A stretch of DNA of 64,000 nucleotides from positions 62,001 to 126,000 of the forward strand of contig JAHDWA010000021.1 of NCBI GenBank assembly GCA_023382535.1, written 5' to 3'. Source of the stretch: Anaerolineae bacterium. Its GTDB lineage: Bacteria > Chloroflexota > Anaerolineae > 4572-78 > J111. Below are positions 15,957 to 23,838 of the stretch, one piece after another. The first letter of the stretch is position 1; the number at the start of each line of letters is the position of its first letter. Under the pieces are notes generated by a model. That model did no database searches. It was not told the DNA's origin and saw only the letters and a program-made list of their open reading frames with translations. The translations under genes and the position numbers were made by a program.

Positions 15957-16733
15957 ATGGAACTTTTGCTTGAATTTGAATTTATGCGGCTGGAAAAAGA
16001 GGGTAAACTGGCCTGGGTTACTTTCACGCGGGAACGTAACCTCAATGCGATGAATAATGAGGCCACGGTGCAACTCAATCGGGTGGCGCTGGCTCTGGAC
16101 GCCGATCCTGATGTGCGGGTGGTGGTTATTCGCGGCCAAGGCCGGGCTTTTTCAACCGGGATTGATCTCAAACAGTTATCCGCCGACGAGATTGATATGA
16201 TCTACCATCAACGTTGGGAAAAGGCCCTCCGCCTGTTTGAAACGATGGAGAAAATTGTGGTGGTGGGCATGCACGGCTACTGCCTGGGCGGGGCGCTGCA
16301 ACTGGCCCTGGCCGCCGATATTCGGGTCAGCACGCCCGATTGTCAACTGGGCCTGCCGGCGATCAAAGAGTCGCTCATTCCGGGGCTGAGCGTATGGCGG
16401 CTGCCGCGCTATGTGGGTTGGGGCCGGGCCAAAAAGCTCATCCTGGGCGGCCAGAATCTCAGCGGAGAGGAAGCGGAGCGAATTGGGTTGGTGGATCACC
16501 TGGCCCCGGCGGAGGATTTCTTTGCCCATTTGGATGAAGTGGCGCGGGGCTATCTCAGGGCTTGCTCCACCGGGACGCGCATGAGCAAATTGGTCCTGAA
16601 CCAGGCTTTCGACCTGGATTATGAAGCTATCCTTCGATATTATCTGGAATTGCAGGAACAGACCCAGTACAGCCTGGATGCCGAGGAAGGCAAGCGAGCT
16701 TACCTGGCTAAACGTGAACCGCAGTGGCAGTGA
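15957..16733 (+). CDS. Enoyl-CoA hydratase/isomerase family protein, tandem copy 2
   Basis: 258 residues, closely similar along the whole length to the gene just upstream. It shares FSTGIDL, GYCLGGALQLA and GLPAIKES, hence the same missing glutamate pair. The last 69 bases differ from copy 1 at only three positions by my count, while 5' parts are more diverged. That indicates gene conversion or uneven selection. The start is the ATG at 15957, which aligns with the start of copy 1; upstream in-frame codons encode repeat sequence and the tail of copy 1 in another frame. Confidence 0.85.
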   Translation: MELLLEFEFMRLEKEGKLAWVTFTRERNLNAMNNEATVQLNRVALALDADPDVRVVVIRGQGRAFSTGIDLKQLSADEIDMIYHQRWEKALRLFETMEKIVVVGMHGYCLGGALQLALAADIRVSTPDCQLGLPAIKESLIPGLSVWRLPRYVGWGRAKKLILGGQNLSGEEAERIGLVDHLAPAEDFFAHLDEVARGYLRACSTGTRMSKLVLNQAFDLDYEAILRYYLELQEQTQYSLDAEEGKRAYLAKREPQWQ

Positions 16734-16768
16734 GCCGATTTTGGATTTTAGATTTTGGATTTTAGATT
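16731..16768 (+). repeat. Heptad repeat after crotonase copy 2
   Basis: The partner of 15911-15948, starting in the stop codon in the same way. Confidence 0.8.
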
Positions 16769-16807
16769 GGTCTTTTGGGCAGGGATTTTGATGTGGGGAA
16801 GCAAACT

Positions 16808-17089
16808 ATGGTGATAGAAGTCTTGCCAACCCTTGCTCTTAATGGGGGTATGTTGGAGCCGTTTGAAGCTGTGCAAAAGCGCACGCCGGTAGTGATTGAT
16901 CATAATCTCTGCACGGGCTGTGAGCTGTGCATCTACGCCTGCCCCCAGGCGGTGCTAAAAGCGATACCTGATGTCCATCGTCTGGAGGGCCTGGTGGCGG
17001 TGGTCTATAATCCCGCACTCTGCACCGCCTGCCGCCAATGTGAAGATGTCTGTCCTGATTTCTGTATCACCGTGAGGGAGGGGAGATAA
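16808..17089 (+). CDS. 4Fe-4S dicluster ferredoxin-type subunit (oxidoreductase delta-like)
   Basis: 93 residues with two [4Fe-4S] motifs, CTGCELCIYACP and CTACRQCEDVCP. It heads a five-gene set for a 2-oxoacid:acceptor oxidoreductase and is probably an electron-transfer subunit (PadF/PorD-like). The start at 16808 follows GGGGAAG; the in-frame TTG at 16775 is less likely. A second ferredoxin-type gene lies at 17675-18013, so the complex or its acceptor may use two such proteins. Confidence 0.85.
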   Translation: MVIEVLPTLALNGGMLEPFEAVQKRTPVVIDHNLCTGCELCIYACPQAVLKAIPDVHRLEGLVAVVYNPALCTACRQCEDVCPDFCITVREGR

Positions 17090-17097
17090 CTATTTTT

Positions 17098-17682
17098 ATG
17101 GAAAGAGTCATGGAGCGAATGGTCGAGGTCAGGTGGCATTCCCGTGCCGGGCAGGGCGCGGTCACTGCGGCCGAAATGTTGGCGGCGGCGGCCCTGCGCG
17201 AAGGCAAACATGTGCAGGCCTTTCCCGAATTTGGGCCGGAACGAATGGGGGCGCCGCTGCGAGCTTTTAACCGAATTAGTCCCTATCCTATTCGAGTTCA
17301 CGGCGTGGTGGAAGAAGCCAGCGTGGTCATTGTGGTTGATCCTTCTCTGCTGGGGGCAGTTCCGGTAGAGGCCAATGTGGCTGTGGATGGCATTATCTTG
17401 GCCAATACCACTCATTCCCCAACCGAAGTGCGGCGAATATTAAGCCTCAATGGGCAGCGGATTGCTTGCGTGGATGCAACCCAGATTGCTGTAGCTTGTT
17501 TTGGCCTGGCCAAACCCAACACCCCGATGTTGGGCGCGGTGGCGCGGGCGACCAGCCTGATTAGCCTCGATACCTTGCTCGCTGAAGTGGAAGAGACCCT
17601 CGGTAAAAAACTTTCGCCCAAAGTAGTGACCGGTAATCTCGAAGCAGTGCGGCGGGCTTACCAGGAGGTGGCCTATGTCTAG
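17098..17682 (+). CDS. 2-oxoacid:acceptor oxidoreductase, gamma subunit (PorG/PadE type)
   Basis: 194 residues of the gamma family: EVRWHSRAGQGAVTAAEML at the N-terminus and FPEFGPERMGAPLRAFNRIS. In split pyruvate- and phenylglyoxylate-type enzymes this subunit binds CoA-related parts of the complex. It overlaps the next ferredoxin gene by 8 bases, showing tight operon structure. Several in-frame ATGs (17098, 17110, 17119) make the exact start uncertain. Confidence 0.9.
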   Translation: MERVMERMVEVRWHSRAGQGAVTAAEMLAAAALREGKHVQAFPEFGPERMGAPLRAFNRISPYPIRVHGVVEEASVVIVVDPSLLGAVPVEANVAVDGIILANTTHSPTEVRRILSLNGQRIACVDATQIAVACFGLAKPNTPMLGAVARATSLISLDTLLAEVEETLGKKLSPKVVTGNLEAVRRAYQEVAYV

Positions 17683-18013
17683 CGGCGGCTTACCGGCAGA
17701 TTTGCTGATAAACGAGGATTTACCGCTCTGGCACGAAATACCTCCCGGCGGGGTATCAACCGATGCCGGCAGCACCGCCTCACGCAATACCGGGAACTGG
17801 CGAGGCGGCGGCAAACGCCCTCTGCTTGACCTGAATCTCTGCGTGCAGTGTTTGCACTGTTGGATTTCTTGCCCAGACGCCTGCTTTATTTTGCAGAATG
17901 GTCTGGTGACCGCCATTGATTACGACCACTGCAAAGGCTGTGGTATTTGCGTCAAAGAGTGCCCGCCTATGGTCAACGCCTTGGTGTTGATTGAAGAGCG
18001 GCGCTTTACCTGA
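17675..18013 (+). CDS. 2-oxoacid:acceptor oxidoreductase, delta (ferredoxin) subunit
   Basis: 112 residues. A non-conserved N-terminus is followed by two [4Fe-4S] motifs, CVQCLHCWISCPDAC and CKGCGICVKECP, in the arrangement of PorD/PadF-type delta subunits. AGGAGG lies inside the end of the gamma gene, and the ATG at 17675 overlaps it. It passes electrons from the TPP-bearing beta subunit to ferredoxin or another acceptor. Confidence 0.9.
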   Translation: MSSGGLPADLLINEDLPLWHEIPPGGVSTDAGSTASRNTGNWRGGGKRPLLDLNLCVQCLHCWISCPDACFILQNGLVTAIDYDHCKGCGICVKECPPMVNALVLIEERRFT

Positions 18014-18095
18014 TTTTAGATTTGCGATTTTGGATTTTAGATTTTTTGAATTGACGCCCCTTCTGAAAACCACAATCTAAAATCCAAAACTGAAT
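18013..18095. repeat. Heptad repeat with inverted copies
   Basis: GATTTTGGATTTTAG units and, after a GACGCCCCTTCTG core, the inverted AATCTAAAATCC units. It separates the delta and alpha genes of one enzyme complex. Confidence 0.7.
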
Positions 18096-18113
18096 AAAGG
18101 GATATGTTTTATT

Positions 18114-19445
18114 ATGGTAAATACATCAGCACCTATAGAAGACGCAATCCAAAATTCACAATCGTCAATCCAAAATCGGCACGTTGTTTTGAGTGGGAAT
18201 GGGGCGGTGGCACATGCGCTGCGCCAGGTGGACCCGCACGTTTATCCGGGCTATCCCATCACGCCTTCCACCAAGATTATGGAAATGGTGGCCGGTTTTA
18301 TTGCCAACGGCGAAATGCAGTGCGAATTAATTGCCGTGGAGAGCGAGCACAGCGCCATGAGTGCGGCGGTGGGCGCCGCGGCGGCGGGGGCGCGGGTGGT
18401 CAGCGCCACCTCAGCCAACGGCCTGGCTTTTATGTGGGAGGTGCTATACATTGCCTCCGGCTCACAACTGCCGATTGTGTTGGCCGTGGGCAATCGCGCC
18501 TTGAGCACGCCGATCAACGGTTTTGCCGACCACGGCGAGGCGATGGGGGCGCGTGACGCCAGTTGGATTCAATTTTACAGCGAAAGCGTGCAGGAAGCCT
18601 ACGACAATATTATCCAGGCGTTTCGGATTGGCGAGGATGAACGGGTGCGGCTGCCGGTTATGGTCTGCCTGGATGGCTTTTTGCTGACCCATACCAGCGA
18701 AAATGTGATCCTGGAAGATGATCAGGCGGTTAAAGATTTCGTTGGGCCGTGTCGAGCCGAATATACGCTGCTTGACCCGGATCACCCGGTAAGTCACGGC
18801 CTGAGCGATCCGCCGACCTATTATATGGAACACAAGATGCGCCAGCAGGCCGGGATGGAACGTGCTCGCGACGTCATCGAGGAAGTGGGGGCGGAATTTG
18901 GGCAGCGTTTTGGCCGCCGCTATGGGTTGGTAGATACCTATCGGCTCGAAGACGCCGAAACTGCCATTGTGATTTTGGGTTCGGAGGCAGGCCGGGTGAA
19001 GGATGTCATTGATCAACTGCGCCAGTCCGGCCAAAAAGTTGGTTTGCTGCGAATACGGGTGGTGCGGCCCTCCCCTGACGAGCAAGTGGTACGGCAGTTG
19101 TTGGGCCTGCGGGCCGTGGCGGTGATGGACCGCTCTTACGCCCCCGGTGCAGTGGGTGCGCCGATGTTTCATGAAATTCGCTCTGCGCTGTACGATTATC
19201 GCGGCAGTGCACCGTCCGTTATCAATCGTATCTATGGTTTAGGTGGGCGCGAATTACGCAACGCCGACGTACAGCACATCTTTGCCGAACTGGGGGCGCT
19301 GGCTCGTGGAGACGAAACTGTGCCCCTGATTCGGATGGTAGGCTTACGTGGGGAACAATCTCCCACCTGGCAGGAACTCCGGCCGCTGGAGATATCAGAA
19401 TCCAACAGGATAAAATCAATCGTAAATCCAAAATCTAAAATCTAA
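18114..19445 (+). CDS. 2-oxoacid:acceptor oxidoreductase, alpha subunit (PorA/PadG type)
   Basis: 443 residues. Domain I begins VLSGNGAVAHALRQVDPHVYPGYPITPSTK, typical of the pyruvate ferredoxin oxidoreductase alpha chain. The C-terminal half is the transketolase-C-like domain. The four-subunit layout with a separate gamma is shared by pyruvate and phenylglyoxylate oxidoreductases. The aromatic neighbourhood favours the second (inference). Residues about 11-23 and the last ten or so are encoded by heptad repeats. Confidence 0.88.
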   Translation: MVNTSAPIEDAIQNSQSSIQNRHVVLSGNGAVAHALRQVDPHVYPGYPITPSTKIMEMVAGFIANGEMQCELIAVESEHSAMSAAVGAAAAGARVVSATSANGLAFMWEVLYIASGSQLPIVLAVGNRALSTPINGFADHGEAMGARDASWIQFYSESVQEAYDNIIQAFRIGEDERVRLPVMVCLDGFLLTHTSENVILEDDQAVKDFVGPCRAEYTLLDPDHPVSHGLSDPPTYYMEHKMRQQAGMERARDVIEEVGAEFGQRFGRRYGLVDTYRLEDAETAIVILGSEAGRVKDVIDQLRQSGQKVGLLRIRVVRPSPDEQVVRQLLGLRAVAVMDRSYAPGAVGAPMFHEIRSALYDYRGSAPSVINRIYGLGGRELRNADVQHIFAELGALARGDETVPLIRMVGLRGEQSPTWQELRPLEISESNRIKSIVNPKSKI

Positions 19446-19466
19446 AATCGTTTAGGGACTTAGCCA

Positions 19467-20444
19467 ATGCCGAATGAACAGTTAGTTTTTGCCGCCCATC
19501 ACGCCGAACCGCTGGCCAGCGGCCACAGCCTGTGTACCGGCTGCGCTGCCAGTATCATTGTGCGCCAGGTCATCATGTCCACCGGTCATCCCGTGGTAGT
19601 AGCCAACGCCACTGGCTGCCTGGAAGTCTGCACCGGCGTCTATCCGACCACCTCGTGGAACGTTTCCTGGATTCACAACGCCTTTGCCAATACGGCCGCC
19701 ACGCTCAGCGGCATCGAGACCGCCTATCGCGCCCTGCGCAAGCGCGGCGAGATTCCAGAGCGTGAGATCAAATTTGTAGCCTTTGGCGGCGATGGCGGCA
19801 CCTATGACATTGGCTTGCAAAGCCTCTCCGGGGCGCTGGAGCGAGGGCATGACCTGGTCTATGTTTGCTACGACAACGGCGCTTATATGAATACCGGCGT
19901 CCAGCGTTCCAGCGCCACCCCCATTGGGGCCAATACTACTACCAGCCCGGCTGGAAGCCTGGCCTATGGCAAGTCGGAACTGCGTAAAGATTTGACCGCT
20001 ATTGCCGAGGCGCATGGCATTCCCTACATTGCCCAAACTTCACCCGGCTACTATATGGATTTGATGGTTAAAGCCAAACGCGCCTTCGAGACCAGAGGCC
20101 CGGCCTTTCTGAATGTGCTGAGTCCCTGCCCCTTGGGTTGGGTCAGTGAACCTGGCGACACCCTGGTTCTGGCTCGCCTGGCCGCCGATACCTGCATCTG
20201 GCCCTTATTTGAAATTGCCGAAGGTAAATTTTCGCTGACGTATCTGCCGCTGGAAAAAAAGCCGGTGGTGGAGTGGTTAAAACGGCAGGGGCGCTTCCGC
20301 CACCTTTTTACGCCGGACAACGAAGGCGTGATTGACCAGATTCAGGCTGAGGTGGACCACAACTGGCAAAAGCTGCTTAACCGGGCCGGAGACGCTCTGC
20401 CAGATTTTGCCGGTCCGGTTGGCGGTGAACGCTGGAGGAACTAA
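19467..20444 (+). CDS. 2-oxoacid:acceptor oxidoreductase, beta subunit (PorB/PadI type, TPP-binding)
   Basis: 325 residues. The TPP motif is GDGGTYDIG...YDNGAYMNTG, and the cluster-ligating cysteines sit in LCTGCAAS and CLEVCTG. A conserved late cysteine lies in SPCPLGW. The enzyme would convert a 2-oxoacid (phenylglyoxylate or pyruvate) plus CoA to acyl-CoA and CO2. It follows the alpha gene by 21 bases and precedes the KorA-like gene by 2 bases, so the two oxidoreductases were probably once one transcript. Confidence 0.9.
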   Translation: MPNEQLVFAAHHAEPLASGHSLCTGCAASIIVRQVIMSTGHPVVVANATGCLEVCTGVYPTTSWNVSWIHNAFANTAATLSGIETAYRALRKRGEIPEREIKFVAFGGDGGTYDIGLQSLSGALERGHDLVYVCYDNGAYMNTGVQRSSATPIGANTTTSPAGSLAYGKSELRKDLTAIAEAHGIPYIAQTSPGYYMDLMVKAKRAFETRGPAFLNVLSPCPLGWVSEPGDTLVLARLAADTCIWPLFEIAEGKFSLTYLPLEKKPVVEWLKRQGRFRHLFTPDNEGVIDQIQAEVDHNWQKLLNRAGDALPDFAGPVGGERWRN

Positions 20445-20446
20445 AG

Positions 20447-21601
20447 ATGACCTCACCCGCAACAGGGCAGATCCGTTCTTTATCAGGCAATGCGGTGGTC
20501 GCTGAAGCGGCGGTAGATGCGGGCTGCCGCTTTTACGCCGGCTATCCCATCACGCCTTCTTCCGAAATCGCCGCCGATATGTCGCGCTCTATGCCCCGCG
20601 TGGGTGGGGTCTTTATCCAGATGGAGGATGAGATTGCCAGCATGGGCGCGGTGATTGGCGCATCGCTGGCCGGATTAAAAGCGATGACTGCGACCTCCGG
20701 GCCGGGTTTCTCTTTGAAACAAGAAAATATCGGTTTTGCCTGTATCGCCGAAGTGCCGTGCGTGATTGTTAACGTGATGCGCGGTGGTCCCAGTACCGGC
20801 CTACCCACCCTGCCTTCCCAGGGTGACGTGATGCAGGCGCGCTGGGGCACGCACGGCGACCACCCCATAATTGCCCTGGCTCCCGCCACCCTGACCGAAG
20901 TCTACTGGGAAACCATCCGCGCTTTCAACCTGGCCGAACAGTACCGCACCCCGGTGGTGCTCCTGTTGGATGAAATCTTGGGTCATATGAGCGAGCGGGT
21001 TGAGTTACCTGATCCCGCCGAAGTGGAGATTGTCAACCGGGTTAAGCCTGAAATCCCGCCGGAAGAATATCTGCCTTACGCCACCAACGGCAGCTACGTG
21101 CCGCCGATGGCCGATTTTTTTAGCGGCTACCGCTATCACGTCACCGGTCTGACCCACGATGTCACCGGCTTCCCGACCGAGGAACCGGCCACTTCCCAGG
21201 CGTTGATTGAGCGCCTGACGGCTAAGATTATGGACAACCTGGACGACATCCTCAAAAACGAGGAAATCGGCCTGGCGGATGCGGAGATCATGGTGCTGGC
21301 TTATGGTTCAGTGGCTCGTTCGGCGCAGGTAGTTATAGCTCAGGCGCGGGCAGCAGGTCTCAAAATCGGTCTTTTTAGACCCGTCACCTTGTGGCCCTTT
21401 CCCAGCCGGCGTGTGGCCGAACTGGCCCAGCAGGTGAAAGGCATCCTGGTCCCGGAGCTGAACATGGGCCAGCTTGTCGGCGAAGTGGAGCGAGTGGCCG
21501 GTTTAACCCCGGTTACACCACTCAATAAGGCCAACGGCCAGCCGATTACGCCTACCGAAATTCACCTGGCCTTGAGCCGGATGCTGGAGGAACTGAAGTG
21601 A
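20447..21601 (+). CDS. korA: 2-oxoglutarate-type:ferredoxin oxidoreductase, alpha subunit
   Basis: 384 residues: LSGNAVVAEAAVDAGCRFYAGYPITPSSEI, then the ATSGPGFSLKQENIGFA region typical of KorA/VorB-like alpha subunits. In Thauera a KorAB pair supplies reduced ferredoxin to benzoyl-CoA reductase. A similar job is possible here, but the substrate could equally be a branched-chain or aryl 2-oxoacid. GGAGG precedes the start. The stop is separated by a single base from the convergent tnpB stop, so a TnpB element is inserted precisely between this gene and its beta partner. Confidence 0.9.
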   Translation: MTSPATGQIRSLSGNAVVAEAAVDAGCRFYAGYPITPSSEIAADMSRSMPRVGGVFIQMEDEIASMGAVIGASLAGLKAMTATSGPGFSLKQENIGFACIAEVPCVIVNVMRGGPSTGLPTLPSQGDVMQARWGTHGDHPIIALAPATLTEVYWETIRAFNLAEQYRTPVVLLLDEILGHMSERVELPDPAEVEIVNRVKPEIPPEEYLPYATNGSYVPPMADFFSGYRYHVTGLTHDVTGFPTEEPATSQALIERLTAKIMDNLDDILKNEEIGLADAEIMVLAYGSVARSAQVVIAQARAAGLKIGLFRPVTLWPFPSRRVAELAQQVKGILVPELNMGQLVGEVERVAGLTPVTPLNKANGQPITPTEIHLALSRMLEELK

Positions 21602-21602
21602 G

Positions 21603-22817
21603 CTACCCAAAGATAAATCTTTGGGCTTCCGGTTTCGTCCAACCCATGAGGTTGTCCACCGGCGTTTTAGGTTCCCGGCGCTCCGCCGGTACATTTCGTT
21701 CGAGGTTCACGGATGCATTCAAATCTCGGTCGTGCAGCGTGTTGCAGCCTTCACAAACCCAGAAACGGTGATGCAGTTGCAGGTCTTGATTGAGCCAGCC
21801 ACAAACCGAACAGCTCTTGGAACTGGGAAAGAAACGGTCGACCCGCTCGACGCGGTTACCGCTCCACTGGCCTTTGTACTCAAGGAAGGTCCCAAAGCAG
21901 CTCCAGCCGGAGTCAGCGATGGACTTGGCCAGATGGTGATTCTTGAGCATCCCGCAGACATTGAGGTTCTCAATCTTGATGAGGCCAAAGCGGTTGACGA
22001 TCTGGCGGCTGGTCTGGTGCAGGAAGTCCTGGCGCTGGTTGACCACCTTCTGATGCTGGCGAGCCAGCCGCAAGCGGGCTTTCTCCCGACCCTGACTGCC
22101 TTTCTGGGTCCGACTCAAAGCCCGCTGCAAGCGTTTCAGGCAGCGTTCGGACTTCCTGAGATACTGGGGATGCTCAATCTTTTCAGCGGTGGACAGCACG
22201 GCAAAGGTCTTCAGGCCCAGGTCAATGCCGACTGTGCCCGGCTTCAGGACTGGCTCTTCAATCTCCAGCTCACATTGGATCGAGATGAAGTACTGACCAC
22301 TCTTGGTTTTTGTAATGGTCACATGCTTCATCTTGCCTTCAATAGGCCGGTGCAAGACCGCCCGAACCGGGCCGATCTTGGGCAGAACAATGCGGCTGCC
22401 CTGAATGCTGAAACGCTCCGGGTAGCGAATGGACTGCTCCTCGTGTTTACTTCTAAAGCGGGGATAGCCCAGCGGCATACCGTCTTTGCGAGGCTTCTGG
22501 CCGGGTTGGGGTTTGGGCAGGGTGCCTTCTTTGGCTTTCTTAAAGTAGTTGGCGTAAGCCCCGTCCAGATCGCGCAGCACCTGCTGCAAGACCTGGCTGT
22601 CAGCCTCCTTGAGCCAGGGCACAAAGCGTTTGATGACGGTCAGCATATAGGCCGTGTCGTTGTAATTGATCCCTTTGCCGTGTTCGAAGAAGTGGGCCTT
22701 CCGCGCCGCCAGACCCATATTGTACACAAATCTGGCATGGCCGAACTGGACCGCCAGGGCCGCTTGTTGGGACTGGTTGGGATAGAGGCGATAGCGAAAG
22801 GCTTTTTGGATGCGCAT
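21603..22817 (-). CDS. tnpB: TnpB RNA-guided nuclease of an IS605-type element
   Basis: 404 residues with all RuvC catalytic parts: GIDLGLKTFAV (first Asp, about residue 196), IKIENLNV (Glu) and HDRDLNASVNL (last Asp). The zinc finger CSVCG...CEGC sits between the last two. The N-terminus (AFRYRLYPNQSQ) is the standard helix-turn-helix start. TnpB proteins use an RNA copied from the element end to cut DNA at the donor site and so retain the element. The reading frame is intact and probably active. The last codons form the right-end hairpin, as expected where the guide RNA overlaps the gene end. Confidence 0.93.
   Translation of the reverse strand: MRIQKAFRYRLYPNQSQQAALAVQFGHARFVYNMGLAARKAHFFEHGKGINYNDTAYMLTVIKRFVPWLKEADSQVLQQVLRDLDGAYANYFKKAKEGTLPKPQPGQKPRKDGMPLGYPRFRSKHEEQSIRYPERFSIQGSRIVLPKIGPVRAVLHRPIEGKMKHVTITKTKSGQYFISIQCELEIEEPVLKPGTVGIDLGLKTFAVLSTAEKIEHPQYLRKSERCLKRLQRALSRTQKGSQGREKARLRLARQHQKVVNQRQDFLHQTSRQIVNRFGLIKIENLNVCGMLKNHHLAKSIADSGWSCFGTFLEYKGQWSGNRVERVDRFFPSSKSCSVCGWLNQDLQLHHRFWVCEGCNTLHDRDLNASVNLERNVPAERREPKTPVDNLMGWTKPEAQRFIFG
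21606..21625. repeat. Subterminal hairpin, right end of TnpB element
   Basis: A perfect 9-base stem CCCAAAGAT/ATCTTTGGG with a 2-base loop, overlapping the tnpB 3' end. It probably belongs to the guide RNA scaffold and the transposon end. Confidence 0.65.
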
Positions 22818-22930
22818 GCCCGAATTTTAGCACAAATGTTCTGTTTAAGCAACTGTTTCAGCCAGGCAGGACAGAGTCCCGCCTGGACGACCAACACAAT
22901 AGACAAAAAAAGGAGTTTAGCCCCTTATAT

Positions 22931-22951
22931 CCCAAAGTTTTCAACTTTGGG
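22931..22951. repeat. Subterminal hairpin, left end of TnpB element
   Basis: A perfect 9-base stem CCCAAAGTT/AACTTTGGG with a 3-base loop, sharing the CCCAAAG/CTTTGGG arms of the opposite end. Confidence 0.65.
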
Positions 22952-22972
22952 TTTTACGGGGCGTTCAATAAT

Positions 22973-23833
22973 ATGGTAACAACAACCACTTTTATTCCGC
23001 AGAATCGTCTAAAGCCGGTGGTTAATTACAACGACTATCTTCGCAACGACAAAATGCCGACCCTGTGGTGCTCCGGCTGCGGGGATGGCCTGGTGATGAA
23101 GGCGCTCATCCGGGCAGTGGATGAGTTGGGCTGGGACAAAGACAGCGTGGCCGTTGTTTCCGGGATTGGCTGCTCGGGGCGCATGTCCAGCTATCTCGAT
23201 TTCAACACCCTACACACCCCGCACGGACGGACCTTGCCTTTTGCCACCGGCCTCAAGCTGGCCAAACCCGACGCCCACGTGATTATCATCGCCGGCGATG
23301 GCGACGCCCTGGCCATCGGCGGTAATCACTTTCTGCACGCTTGCCGCCGCAATATTGATTTGACCCTGATCATTATCAATAACTTTATCTACGGGCTGAC
23401 CGGCGGCCAGTTCTCCCCAACAACGCCGCCCGGCTCTTTTGCCCAAACCTCGCCGGATGGCTCGATGGAACCAACCTTTGATACGGCCAAAGTCGCTATT
23501 GCCGCCGGGGCTACCTACGTGGCTCGTTCGGCCGTGTCCAATCCACGCCACATTAGCGAAATGATACGGGGTGGTTTGGCTCATCAGGGTATGGCGGTGG
23601 TTGAGGTTATCTCCAACTGTCACGTCAACTTTGGCCGGCGCAATGTCAGCGCCGAACCGGAAGAGATGATTGCCTGGATTGCCCGGCAAACCATTTCGCC
23701 CGATATTGCTCAATATATGAGCGCAGCAGAGTTAAACGGGCGATTAACCGTTGGTGTGCTCCAACACCTTGAGAACCAGCCCGAATATGTCGCCAGCTAT
23801 TATCAAAAGGCCAATCAACTCAGGGGATTTTAG
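22973..23833 (+). CDS. korB: 2-oxoglutarate-type:ferredoxin oxidoreductase, beta subunit
   Basis: 286 residues: LWCSGCGDGLVMKALIRAV, then IGCSGR, and the TPP motif GDGDALAIGGNHF...NNFIYGLTGGQFSPTT. This is the classical KorB/VorA pattern. It completes the enzyme begun by the alpha gene at 20447-21601 on the other side of the TnpB element. No good ribosome site is seen before the ATG; the bases upstream belong to, or abut, the element's left end, so expression may have been altered by the insertion. Confidence 0.92.
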   Translation: MVTTTTFIPQNRLKPVVNYNDYLRNDKMPTLWCSGCGDGLVMKALIRAVDELGWDKDSVAVVSGIGCSGRMSSYLDFNTLHTPHGRTLPFATGLKLAKPDAHVIIIAGDGDALAIGGNHFLHACRRNIDLTLIIINNFIYGLTGGQFSPTTPPGSFAQTSPDGSMEPTFDTAKVAIAAGATYVARSAVSNPRHISEMIRGGLAHQGMAVVEVISNCHVNFGRRNVSAEPEEMIAWIARQTISPDIAQYMSAAELNGRLTVGVLQHLENQPEYVASYYQKANQLRGF

Positions 23834-23838
23834 ATTTA

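Larger units (their letters stand above)
21602..22972 (-). mobile_element. IS200/IS605-like TnpB-only element (IS1341 type), ends approximate
   Basis: A tnpB gene flanked by subterminal hairpins with matching arms: CCCAAAGAT/ATCTTTGGG at 21606-21625 and CCCAAAGTT/AACTTTGGG at 22931-22951. No tnpA transposase is visible, so it would depend on one elsewhere. It separates the korA and korB genes. Exact ends cannot be fixed without an empty site; the left end should lie between 22951 and 22972. Confidence 0.75.

Noticed and set aside
15137..16733. Calling the tandem crotonases BamA/Oah ring-opening hydrolases
   Set aside because: At 258 residues they are much shorter than the known hydrolases, and I cannot recognise their specific motifs.
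21621..22979. Long rightward open frame (about 450 codons) opposite tnpB
   Set aside because: It is the antisense of an intact TnpB with all catalytic motifs, has no recognisable domain and runs through both element ends.
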